From Planctomycetota bacterium (GTDB lineage Bacteria; Planctomycetota; Phycisphaerae; Phycisphaerales; UBA1924), in contig JAFEBN010000232.1 of the NCBI GenBank assembly GCA_018242645.1, positions 1 through 35,510 on the forward strand: DNA of 35,510 nt, read 5' to 3'. The translations under genes were made by a program, and so were the position numbers. This document shows, in pieces, positions 23,487-31,146 of the stretch. The stretch's first letter is position 1. Each line of letters begins with the position of its first letter. The notes under the pieces were generated by a model. That model was not told where the DNA came from. It ran no database searches and saw only the letters and a program-made list of their open reading frames with translations.

Positions 23487-23924
23487 ATGACGATGAAAAC
23501 CCCCTCAAAGATCGCAGCAAAGTCGGTTCGCAGGGCCTCGGCGCGGGGCTTCTCGCTCCTCGAGCTGACGCTCGTGCTCGTCATCCTCGGCGTGCTCATG
23601 GCGGTTGCCGCCGTCAACGTCATCGGCCAGGGCGAAAAAGCCAAGATCAAGGCGACGCAGGCGACTCTGCAGGTCATCAAGAACGCCGTCCAGCAGTATC
23701 ACCTCGAACAGAGCGCCTATCCGCCCGATCTCAACACGCTCGTCGTGGTCAAGATCCTCGAGCCCGGCAAGCTCAACGACGGTTGGAACCGCGCCCTCAT
23801 CTACGACCCCGCCGGCCTCACCCCCGAGCAGCCCTTCATCCTCTACAGCAAGGGCCCGGATAATCAGTCGCAGACCCAGGACGACATCAGCGTCTGGCAG
23901 ACCACGCCCCCGGCAAATCCCTGA
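23487..23924 (+). CDS. gspG: Major pseudopilin GspG
   Basis: A 145-residue type II secretion pseudopilin. A basic leader (MTMKTPSKIAAKSVRRASARG) precedes the processing site Gly-Phe and the conserved Glu at +5 in FSLLELTLVLVILGVLM. The hydrophobic alpha-1 helix and a GspG-like body follow (IKATQATLQVIKNAVQQYHLE, then YPPDLNTLV and DGWNRALIY). The family length is 135-150. GspG polymerises into the pseudopilus that pushes substrates through the outer-membrane secretin. ATG 23487 is preferred; ATG 23493 is also possible. The gap of 163 bases to gspF contains no gene. Confidence 0.92.
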   Translation: MTMKTPSKIAAKSVRRASARGFSLLELTLVLVILGVLMAVAAVNVIGQGEKAKIKATQATLQVIKNAVQQYHLEQSAYPPDLNTLVVVKILEPGKLNDGWNRALIYDPAGLTPEQPFILYSKGPDNQSQTQDDISVWQTTPPANP

Positions 23925-23954
23925 GCGGATCTCGGCCGGCTCACTCGGAGTTCA

Positions 23955-24605
23955 GTGTTGAGAGCGGCCCGCGGCATCACCTTCCTCGAAACCGTGCTCG
24001 CCGTGGCGCTGCTCGGTCTCACCACCATGAGCGTCGCGCTCACGGTGAATTACATCAGCGCCGCTTCCATCCGCAACGCCCACCGCCTGAACGAGGCCGA
24101 GCTCGCCAACCGCCTCCTGCTCCAGTTCTTCGACGATCCAAACTCGCTCCCCAGCGACACGCAGCCGATCCAGTACGGAAAAGACGGTGAGTTTCGTTAC
24201 CGCTGGACGCTCGGCGAAGAGCCGGTCACCGTCGAACTCCCCACGCCCGTCAATCCCAACGCCGACGACGACCGCCGCGAACAGCAACTGGCATCGATGG
24301 GGCGTTCCTCGCTCGATCGCTTCAGCCGCTTCCGCGTTGTCCGCGTCAAAGTGTGGCTCGGCGAAGACACCGGCGGCAGCTACTACCCCGATCCCGGCGT
24401 GCCGCAGGTCACCCTCTCACGCGTGTACGACCCCGCCGACATCCCGAACTGGAACCCCGACAAGCTCCGCCGCCAGATCGATAGCGGCGGCGGTCTCAAG
24501 GGCGTCCTCGATCAGATGACCGGCGCCCGCAGTTCCAACATGCGCCCCTCGGTCAGCTCGCAGGATTCGACCCGCCGCCAGAACGCGCAAGGAGGCAAGA
24601 AGTGA
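23955..24605 (+). CDS. Minor pseudopilin, GspI-like
   Basis: A 216-residue protein with a short leader and prepilin site: ARG then ITFLETVLAVALLGL, with Glu at +5 after Gly. Such N-termini are processed by the prepilin peptidase. By its position after gspG and before the J-like and K-like genes it should be GspI (or GspH), a tip component of the pseudopilus. At 216 residues it is longer than typical GspI (about 120), with a polar, low-complexity tail (SSNMRPSVSSQDSTRRQ). The start is GTG 23955 with CGGAG four bases before; TTG 23958 would give better spacing. Its stop overlaps the next gene's GTG by four bases. Confidence 0.78.
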   Translation: MLRAARGITFLETVLAVALLGLTTMSVALTVNYISAASIRNAHRLNEAELANRLLLQFFDDPNSLPSDTQPIQYGKDGEFRYRWTLGEEPVTVELPTPVNPNADDDRREQQLASMGRSSLDRFSRFRVVRVKVWLGEDTGGSYYPDPGVPQVTLSRVYDPADIPNWNPDKLRRQIDSGGGLKGVLDQMTGARSSNMRPSVSSQDSTRRQNAQGGKK

Positions 24606-25999
24606 AGCGCCGCGCGTTCACCTTGCTCGAGATGGTCCTCGCGACCGCGCTGGGCGCCATGGTCATCGTCGTCGCCCTCGCGCTGCTCCGCTCCATGGAA
24701 AAACTGGAGCGCCCTCTCGCCGTCCGCCAGCAGGAACTCGCCGATCTGCACCGCGCCCGCACCGTCATGCAGCGCGCGTTCTCCAGCCTGGTGATGTCCG
24801 ACACCACACCCCCCGTCAACGTCAACGCCCGCCGAAATACCAACGCCAGCACGACCTCCACCGACGATGCCGCAAAGTCCGCCTTCGACGCCACCGCCGA
24901 AGCGACCGCCAACAAACAGCAGCAGCAAAACCGCCCCCCCGCGCGGCTCCTGCTCGAATCCGATTCCAGCGATCAGCTCAAGTCCATGCTCCAGCAGGTC
25001 GGCGTCCCGGTCGATTCCGCCGGCGCCATCCAGCGCATGGAACTGGTGATCGACACCCCGCCCATCGCCCCCGCCTTTCGCGCCGAACTCGGCGATCTCA
25101 TCGCTTCCACCTACGCCCAGAATAAATCCGGCACGTCAGCCGCGGGCTCTTCTGCTTCCCGAAATTCCTCCGCCCCAACCGGCTCGTATCCAAGCACGTC
25201 CGCGCCCGTATCCGGCAATACCCAATCGGCTTCGCGCGCGTCACTCGCGGGCTCCAACAACGCGGCATCCCTCCGCTCCCGCATGACCAACGCCGTCCAG
25301 AGCGGCGCCGCGACCGGCAACCGCACCGCGCTCGCGCTCAAAGGCCAGAGCGCCGGCAAGTCCGGCGCGCTCCGCGGCTCCTTCGACATCCGCCCGATGC
25401 TCACCCAGGCCAACCTCGACGCCCGCGCCGAAGGCCGCCCAATCCTCTACGAACTCTGGTGGACCCCCCTCGCCGCCGCCAACGAAAACACCCAGAACAA
25501 AACCGCCGCATCCACCGAGCCTTCAACCCAAACCCTCCAAGACCCCCGCACCCTCGAGCCCTGGGGCGAGCCCGTCCTTCTCGCCAGCAACCTGGTGAAG
25601 TGCCACTGGCAGTTCTTCTCGTCCGGCGAGAAACGCAGCGCCCACAGCGCCGTCTGGGAGCGCGAACTGCCCGCCTACGTCGAATTCGAGATACAGACCA
25701 AGACCGGTCTGTACGAAAACTGGATGTTCGAAGTCGGCTGGACCAAAGGCCCCGAGCTCGTCACCACTACCGACCTCGCTGGTGGAGCCGGTGGGGCGGC
25801 TGGCGTGGGCGACGCCACCGGTGCCGGCCCAGCCGGAACCGGCACCAATGGCAATGCCCAAGGCCAAGGCGGCCCGGGTGCGGGTCCGCCGATCCGCCCT
25901 GGCGGCCCCCGAGGGCCGCGCAATGGCAACCCGCCTCCTCCGCCACCCCCCGGCACGGGCCCTCGCTACGACACCATCCCGGGCTCGCAGCCCAAATGA
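24602..25999 (+). CDS. Minor pseudopilin, GspJ-like, with low-complexity insert and tail
   Basis: A 465-residue protein beginning MKRRA with processing before FTLLEMVLATALGAMV (Glu at +5; Ala rather than Gly at -1). This is the N-terminus of a GspJ-type pseudopilin. The body is unusually long: GspJ is about 200 residues. An Asn/Ser/Ala-rich stretch lies at about 170-240, and the last 75 residues are Gly/Pro-rich, including a run of seven prolines. The core block ILYELWWTPLA and later LPAYVEFEIQTKTG look like the GspJ beta domain. The ribosome site AAGGAGG (24589-24595) is the best in the window. The gene starts GTG in a GTGA overlap and ends in an ATGA overlap, so translation is coupled on both sides. 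Confidence 0.8.
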   Translation: MKRRAFTLLEMVLATALGAMVIVVALALLRSMEKLERPLAVRQQELADLHRARTVMQRAFSSLVMSDTTPPVNVNARRNTNASTTSTDDAAKSAFDATAEATANKQQQQNRPPARLLLESDSSDQLKSMLQQVGVPVDSAGAIQRMELVIDTPPIAPAFRAELGDLIASTYAQNKSGTSAAGSSASRNSSAPTGSYPSTSAPVSGNTQSASRASLAGSNNAASLRSRMTNAVQSGAATGNRTALALKGQSAGKSGALRGSFDIRPMLTQANLDARAEGRPILYELWWTPLAAANENTQNKTAASTEPSTQTLQDPRTLEPWGEPVLLASNLVKCHWQFFSSGEKRSAHSAVWERELPAYVEFEIQTKTGLYENWMFEVGWTKGPELVTTTDLAGGAGGAAGVGDATGAGPAGTGTNGNAQGQGGPGAGPPIRPGGPRGPRNGNPPPPPPPGTGPRYDTIPGSQPK

Positions 26000-26865
26000 C
26001 CAGCCAGCGCCCCCAACTTCGCGCCACGGTCCGGAAGGCCTTCGCCCTTCCGGTGGTGCTCATGGTCAGCCTCGCGTTGGCGACGGTCATTACCGTGTTG
26101 CTCGACCGCTTTGGTTCCCAGACGCGGTCGGTCTCGGGGATCGTCCATTCCTATGAGAACTACCACGCGGGCCGGGGGCTGCACCAGCTCTTCGAAGCCT
26201 GGCTCCGTAGTTCCAATTCCTCCAAACTCGCGGGCAAGCTGGGCGAGAACGGCCTCGCGCTGACCGCCAAGTTCGCGGAAGGCCTCTCGCCCAACGCCTC
26301 CAGCCCCGAAACCGTCCGCATTTACCTCGCCGACGGCCAAGGCTCCATCCTGGACGAACCCGGCAGCCTCCCGGCGGAGGACGTCGCGCTCGCGCAAGCT
26401 ATCATCAATGCTGCCAATGACTTAGATCGAGGCGTGGGCGGCGGCGATGTCTCCGAGGGCGCCATCGCCCGGCGGCAGTTTGGGCCGTTGGCGGTGAGCC
26501 TGCGGACCGCATCGCCCCGCACCCTGCGTGCCGCGGTTTCCGGTGCGACCGCGGGCGAGAAGGTGGACGAAATCGTCGCCGAACTGCTGAAGGCGAAGGA
26601 AGACCTCAACATCTCGGCCAACGCCATCTCGGAGATCGCCAACAAGGCCGAGCTGGCGGGCGATGCGCGGACCAACCTGCTCAAGGTCATCACCGTCGAG
26701 CCCACCGTGTGGAACATCACGGCGGAGGTCGCGGCGGACCGCCTCGTCGGCGGCGGGCCGCTGTTCCGGTACAAGGGCACGGCGCTGGTCGGCAATTCCT
26801 CCACGGCGAGCCTCACCTCTGCCCGCAGCACCATCCGGCAATGGACCCGGGAAGAGATCCGTTAG
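25996..26865 (+). CDS. Minor pseudopilin, GspK-like
   Basis: A 289-residue protein with a basic start (MTSQRPQLRATVRKA) and an N-terminal membrane helix FALPVVLMVSLALATVITVLL. It then has HSYENYHAGRGLHQLFEAW, resembling the start of GspK, in which an alpha-helical domain is inserted in the pilin fold. GspK caps the pseudopilus with I and J. The usual Glu at +5 is absent, as it is in GspK proteins, which supports this assignment. The start overlaps the previous stop as ATGA. The middle third is polar and helical (KVDEIVAELLKAKEDLNIS). Position after the I-like and J-like genes is the conventional order. Confidence 0.77.
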   Translation: MTSQRPQLRATVRKAFALPVVLMVSLALATVITVLLDRFGSQTRSVSGIVHSYENYHAGRGLHQLFEAWLRSSNSSKLAGKLGENGLALTAKFAEGLSPNASSPETVRIYLADGQGSILDEPGSLPAEDVALAQAIINAANDLDRGVGGGDVSEGAIARRQFGPLAVSLRTASPRTLRAAVSGATAGEKVDEIVAELLKAKEDLNISANAISEIANKAELAGDARTNLLKVITVEPTVWNITAEVAADRLVGGGPLFRYKGTALVGNSSTASLTSARSTIRQWTREEIR

Positions 26866-26941
26866 TCCGGATGAGCGTCCGAGTGTTTCGTAGAATGCCC
26901 CCGTTGTCCCATCAGCGGAGCTGATTCGGAAAGGGATCCGG

Positions 26942-27679
26942 TTGTTCAAGGACGTGAGCCGAGAGCGAGCAAGGAATGTGACGCGCACGGGCCAGATCGC
27001 GGCCGTTGCGCTCGCGTCGCTCGCCGGTGTCGTGCTGGCGGTGGGAATTCCCGGTTTGGCCGTCCCCAAAAATGAGCGCACGGTCACGGCCGACGCGGTT
27101 CGCCCGGCGGATCCCGGCGTGGTGACCGAGATGCCCGCCATCATGCAGAAGCGCGCGACGTCCATCGCGCAGAATCTCTCGCAGATCGGCAACGCGCCCA
27201 AGCCCCCGCCCGAAGTGGTCGAGAACCCGGGCGATGAAAGCACCGGCACGGTCGCGCCCACTGCGCCGGTCCCGGCGCCCGAAGTCGCGGTCACCTTTCT
27301 GGGCACGCTCGGGTCGGGCGCCCGCCCCATGGCGCTGGTGTCGATCGATTCGCATCAGCAGGTCCTCGCCGTTGGCGATGTGATTCACAAGTCAACCGGC
27401 GAGACGATCAAGCTGGTCAAAGTTGAGAAGAACCAGATCGAAGTCGAGATCAAGGGCGCCACGAAGAAGATCGAGCTCGCTGCGCGGAGCGGCGCGACCT
27501 ATACCACGCTTCAGAACAACACCCCGGCGCCGTCGCCCGTGGCGGCTCCCGCTTCTCCTGTGCCGGCGCAGTCCATGCCCGTCGGTCGCCCGCGCCGCGA
27601 GAATTCGGACGGCCGCCCGCCGGGCGCTCGCCGCTTCAATCCCCAGCGCGCCGATGAATCCGGTGGTGCGCGCGAATGA
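26942..27679 (+). CDS. GspC-like type II secretion protein
   Basis: A 245-residue protein with one N-terminal membrane helix (about 18-38, IAAVALASLAGVVLAVG). A Pro-rich linker and a compact beta domain follow (VTFLGTLGSGARPMALVSI, then VGDVIHKSTGETIKLVKVEK and VEIKGATKKIEL). This matches the homology region of GspC or pilus PilP, which connects the inner-membrane platform to the secretin. There is no PDZ domain; instead the C-terminus is a Pro/Arg-rich tail. TTG 26942 is chosen because AAAGGG lies seven bases upstream; GTG 26954 is an alternative. Its stop overlaps the next ATG (ATGA). Confidence 0.72.
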   Translation: MFKDVSRERARNVTRTGQIAAVALASLAGVVLAVGIPGLAVPKNERTVTADAVRPADPGVVTEMPAIMQKRATSIAQNLSQIGNAPKPPPEVVENPGDESTGTVAPTAPVPAPEVAVTFLGTLGSGARPMALVSIDSHQQVLAVGDVIHKSTGETIKLVKVEKNQIEVEIKGATKKIELAARSGATYTTLQNNTPAPSPVAAPASPVPAQSMPVGRPRRENSDGRPPGARRFNPQRADESGGARE

Positions 27680-29655
27680 GCGGCCGCGTTTGCTATGTCG
27701 CACGCGCCGATCGCGGCAGCCGCATCGAGTCGCTCCGCCTGGTCGGCGCTCGATCGGATGAACTGTGGGCGGTGCCCCTCGAAGTGCCGGGTGATTCGGC
27801 CGATGCGGAGCTCTTTGATGAACGCGCCATCGCGTCTGCCGCGGAATGGGTGCGCTCCCGCACGGTCGGCGGCAAGTCCAAATCCGGCGAACTCGCGTTT
27901 GTCTGCCTGGATTCCGACGGCTTCGGCGCGGGCTGGATCACGAGCCCGAGCACCGAAGCCGGCGTCGTCACTTCCGTGGCGCTCGCGGGCGTGGGCAGCG
28001 AAGAAGTCGGCTCCGCCGTCGGCCCGGGCCTGGGCTTCTTCCTTCCGTCGGGCGCCGAGGCGGGCGTGCAGGCTCTCGCCGTTGCGAGCGAACCCGACAT
28101 TAAACCCGTCAAGGGAAAGACCGAAGCGCCCGCACCGGCCGATGCGACGACTGCCCTGCGCGTGCCGGTGCTGGCGGGCGCCGATGCGCCCGTGCGCCTG
28201 CTGCTCGACGCGCTCGACGAACGCGGCATCGCTGTCAACGCGGTCACGACCATCTGGCACGCCATGGCCCGCGTGTGGGGCGACACCTCCTCGGATCGCA
28301 CCAACGTCATCACCGAAGATTCCGGCGTCGTCGCGATCATCCTCGTGGATCCGCGCGGCAAGCTGATCTGGTGCTGGAGCGCCAAGGGCGAATTGCTCGC
28401 CGGCGGCTCGATGCGCCTGGCGACTCCGCCGCAGGTTGGTCGCGCGCCGATCCCCACGACCGCGGACGCGGCGCGACTGACGAATGACTGGATGGCGTGG
28501 GGTTCGCAGCTCGGCGTCGTGCCGCGGCGGGTGGCCTGCATCGCCGCGGATGATCCGGTGGGCGTGGGCGAGGATTCCGCATCGTTCCACGCGGGTCAGT
28601 TCGGCGCGAAGCTCGCGGGCGCCTGGGGCGGCGCGGGCGTCGATCTGGTGCTGGACAACGATCCTGTCGGCGTCACGCTCTCGCGCTTCGCCACGGCCAT
28701 CGCGGACACCAAGCCCGACGAATCCGCGGTGTCCGGCATCGAATTGCTCTCCAACCGGCCCGGGCGCGTTCACCGGCGGATGCACGCGTGGGTCGCCGCG
28801 GGGATCGGCGGCGCGGCGCTGCTGATCGGCGGCGTCGCGTGGAAACTCCGTACGAGCGAAACAAAGCTCAGCGAAGCCACGCAGAACGAGGGAACGCGCT
28901 GGCGCTCGGTCGTTGCCGCGGCCTACCCCAACCTGATGAAACTTTCGGGTGATGTTGATCTGGAGGGCGAGCTCTCGAAGATCAAGACCCGCTATGAGCA
29001 GGAGCGCGAGCGAAACAAGATCGAGCCGCAGCGTCCCATTGTTCAGGAACTCGAAACGCTCTCGATGGCGCTGGCCGACCCCGAGGTCGAACTCGAGAGC
29101 ATCGCCTTCTCCGGCGGCTTGACCGGCTCGGTCATCATCACGATCCTCGTGCCCGACATCAAGCAGGGCGAGTCCGTCTTCAAGGCGATCACCACAATCG
29201 GCGGCAGCAACATCGAATCCTGGTCGCAGCCTTCCTTCACGCTCGCGGGCGCCAAGACCAAAGCCGTCTTCACGGGCAAGTGGAAAACAGCCAAAGCCGG
29301 CGGCACAGCAACTCCGGCCTCCGGTTCCGCGCCGGCCAAGCCCGCGCCGCGCCCTGCAACCCCGACGCAGCGCGCCGTAACCCCGAATGGTGTGCCCGCA
29401 AACACCAAAGCGGTTCCCGGCGCGCAGTCCCCGGCTCCGACGCAGCAGCCTGACACGGGCTTGTCCGGGTCGACTCCGCTTCCTGTGAAGCCCGCGGAAA
29501 CCAAGCCCGAATCAAAGCCGTTGCCGGCGCAGCAGCCGCAAAGCGATCCGAGCGAAACCGGCACGGCGATGCCTCCGCGTGAATCGCCCGCCGTGGCACC
29601 TGGCTCGTCGCCCCCGGTGCCGCCCCCGCCGTCCAACCCGGGAGGTGTGCGTTGA
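27676..29655 (+). CDS. GspL-like type II secretion protein with proline-rich tail
   Basis: A 659-residue protein. The N-terminal cytoplasmic part (to about 365) resembles the actin-like fold of GspL/PilM that binds the secretion ATPase. A single membrane helix lies at about 371-390 (VAAGIGGAALLIGGVAW). A periplasmic helix (LSEATQNEGTRWRSVVAAAYPN) and ferredoxin-like domain (VELESIAFSGG, GSVIITILV) follow, matching GspL. The final 115 or so residues are low-complexity Pro/Ala/Thr/Ser, which ordinary GspL lacks. The gene starts in an ATGA overlap with the GspC-like gene and ends in a TTGA overlap with the GspM-like gene. Confidence 0.75.
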   Translation: MSGRVCYVARADRGSRIESLRLVGARSDELWAVPLEVPGDSADAELFDERAIASAAEWVRSRTVGGKSKSGELAFVCLDSDGFGAGWITSPSTEAGVVTSVALAGVGSEEVGSAVGPGLGFFLPSGAEAGVQALAVASEPDIKPVKGKTEAPAPADATTALRVPVLAGADAPVRLLLDALDERGIAVNAVTTIWHAMARVWGDTSSDRTNVITEDSGVVAIILVDPRGKLIWCWSAKGELLAGGSMRLATPPQVGRAPIPTTADAARLTNDWMAWGSQLGVVPRRVACIAADDPVGVGEDSASFHAGQFGAKLAGAWGGAGVDLVLDNDPVGVTLSRFATAIADTKPDESAVSGIELLSNRPGRVHRRMHAWVAAGIGGAALLIGGVAWKLRTSETKLSEATQNEGTRWRSVVAAAYPNLMKLSGDVDLEGELSKIKTRYEQERERNKIEPQRPIVQELETLSMALADPEVELESIAFSGGLTGSVIITILVPDIKQGESVFKAITTIGGSNIESWSQPSFTLAGAKTKAVFTGKWKTAKAGGTATPASGSAPAKPAPRPATPTQRAVTPNGVPANTKAVPGAQSPAPTQQPDTGLSGSTPLPVKPAETKPESKPLPAQQPQSDPSETGTAMPPRESPAVAPGSSPPVPPPPSNPGGVR

Positions 29656-30269
29656 CACCTGCGGAGACGGGCATCTCGCTCCCCGGCACGCCGGAAGCGC
29701 CTTCGCCCAAGGGCTCGGCGGCGGTTTCCGAATTGCTCGCGCAGGCGGGTGATCTCGCGGCGCGGACGGAACGGGCCAACCGCCCGGTCTCGCTCATCTA
29801 TCTTTCGTCGATTCTCCTGGGCATCGCGGTGTGCATGCTCGTCTACTTCCTGCTCGGGCGGATGTCCGCCTCATCGGCGCTCGCCGCCGAGACTGAAAAG
29901 GCCGAGCGCATCGAGAAGCTGGTCGCCACGCTGAAGGAATTCGACCGCATCAACGAAGAGCGTCGCGAGGAACTGCGGCCGCTTCCCACGATGCAGACGC
30001 AGATTGCCGAAGCTGCGCAGGCCGCCCAACTCAAGACCAAACTCGCCCCGGCGCAGCCCGGCTCGGCCAAGGGCCCGGGCGATCTCACCCGCCGCACCTG
30101 GCGCTATAACGATCTGCACGAGGAATCGCTGGAAAAAGTGCTCGATTGGATCGCCCGGTCGCTCCGCACGATCCCCGGCCTCGAGCTCACCGGGCTTACG
30201 CTCAAGCCCGAGGCCACCACCTGGCGGGTTGATGTGGTTTTCGGGCGCTGGGAGCGAACCAGTGGCTGA
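29652..30269 (+). CDS. GspM-like type II secretion protein
   Basis: A 205-residue protein with a cytoplasmic N-terminus, one membrane helix at about 47-67 (VSLIYLSSILLGIAVCMLVYF), a coiled-coil-like segment (AAETEKAERIEKLVATLKEF) and a small C-terminal domain. That domain contains ESLEKVLDWIARSLRTIPGLEL and TWRVDVVFGRW, a ferredoxin-like fold as in GspM/PilO. GspM dimerises with GspL on the platform. GGAGG at 29641-29645 precedes TTG 29652 by six bases, and the start overlaps the GspL-like stop (TTGA), so the uncommon TTG is well supported. Confidence 0.75.
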   Translation: MTPAETGISLPGTPEAPSPKGSAAVSELLAQAGDLAARTERANRPVSLIYLSSILLGIAVCMLVYFLLGRMSASSALAAETEKAERIEKLVATLKEFDRINEERREELRPLPTMQTQIAEAAQAAQLKTKLAPAQPGSAKGPGDLTRRTWRYNDLHEESLEKVLDWIARSLRTIPGLELTGLTLKPEATTWRVDVVFGRWERTSG

Positions 30270-30327
30270 TCGCGGCGCTTCAGCAGACAACGATCGTGCG
30301 GCGGTCGAGCGGAGAACGGCATTGCAG

Positions 30328-31047
30328 ATGATCGAACACCACACGCGACATTCCCCGGCACTGTTCCGCGCCGTCGTGCTCGGCGGCCTGCTCGCCTGCG
30401 TGCCGGGCTGCGCCACCAATAAGAAGGATGTCGTCACCGTCCCGGCCCCGCAGGTCTACGACACGCCGCTCGCGCTCAAGCTCGCCGAGCAGGGGCTGCA
30501 GGCCCAGCGCGACAACGAGATCGACAAGGCCATCAGTCTCTACAAGCAGTCCATCCAGGCCAATCCCGAGCTCTCCGGGGTGTGGACCAACCTGGGCGTG
30601 GCGCTGATGGCCAAGCAGAATTTCCCTGCCGCGGCAGAGGCGTTCAAGCACGCGCTCGACCTGTCGCCGACCGATTCACGTCCGCTGGTCAATCTGGGCG
30701 TCGCGTACCTCGATCGCGGGTGGGCCGATCAGGCGTACACCTACTTCTGCCAGGCGGTCGATCGCGACCCGCAGAACGTGGATGCACTGCGGGGCGCGAT
30801 CACGGCTGCGCAGCGCAGCGGCCGCGAAGACGAGCGCACCCTCGACTACATCAAGCGGCTGCAGCTGCTCGAGACCGACCCCAAGTGGAAGCTCGAACTG
30901 GCGTACCGGCGCGTCCGCCTGGAGAACTCGCTCAAGGACAAGAACAAGGGCATCCCGATCCCTTCGAACTCGCGTCCGTCACCCACGACGCCGCCACCGG
31001 CGACCGAGCCGCCCGCGCCCAGCACCCCGACGCCTTCGGGCTCGTAG
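30328..31047 (+). CDS. TPR lipoprotein at the end of the type II secretion operon
   Basis: A 239-residue protein. The N-terminus FRAVVLGGLLACVPGC is a lipoprotein signal with the probable lipidated Cys at residue 28. TPR repeats follow: LAEQGLQAQRDNEIDKAISL, VWTNLGVALMAKQNFPAAAE and PLVNLGVAYLDRGWADQAY. The C-terminus is Pro/Thr/Ser-rich. TPR lipoproteins of this type serve as pilotins or assembly factors (PilF/PilW) for secretin systems. ATG 30328 gives a normal-length lipoprotein signal; TTG 30322 (GGAG seven bases before) and GTG 30262 (overlapping the GspM-like stop, with GGGAG seven bases before) are also possible. It is the last gene before the terminator. Confidence 0.82.
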   Translation: MIEHHTRHSPALFRAVVLGGLLACVPGCATNKKDVVTVPAPQVYDTPLALKLAEQGLQAQRDNEIDKAISLYKQSIQANPELSGVWTNLGVALMAKQNFPAAAEAFKHALDLSPTDSRPLVNLGVAYLDRGWADQAYTYFCQAVDRDPQNVDALRGAITAAQRSGREDERTLDYIKRLQLLETDPKWKLELAYRRVRLENSLKDKNKGIPIPSNSRPSPTTPPPATEPPAPSTPTPSGS

Positions 31048-31101
31048 CGGCTCACGCGTGAAGCGAGGCTTGAGTGCCGAACAGCCGATCGCACAACGAA
31101 A

Positions 31102-31132
31102 AAAGGCCGCCAACCGGCGGCCTTTATTTATC
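31102..31132. terminator. Bidirectional terminator between convergent operons
   Basis: A 10-bp stem (AAAGGCCGCC at 31102-31111, GGCGGCCTTT at 31116-31125) with a 4-base loop is flanked by A-rich sequence on the left and TTTATTTAT on the right. It can therefore stop the plus-strand gsp operon and the minus-strand dehydrogenase gene. Confidence 0.9.
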
Positions 31133-31146
31133 TCGGGAGCGTTCTC

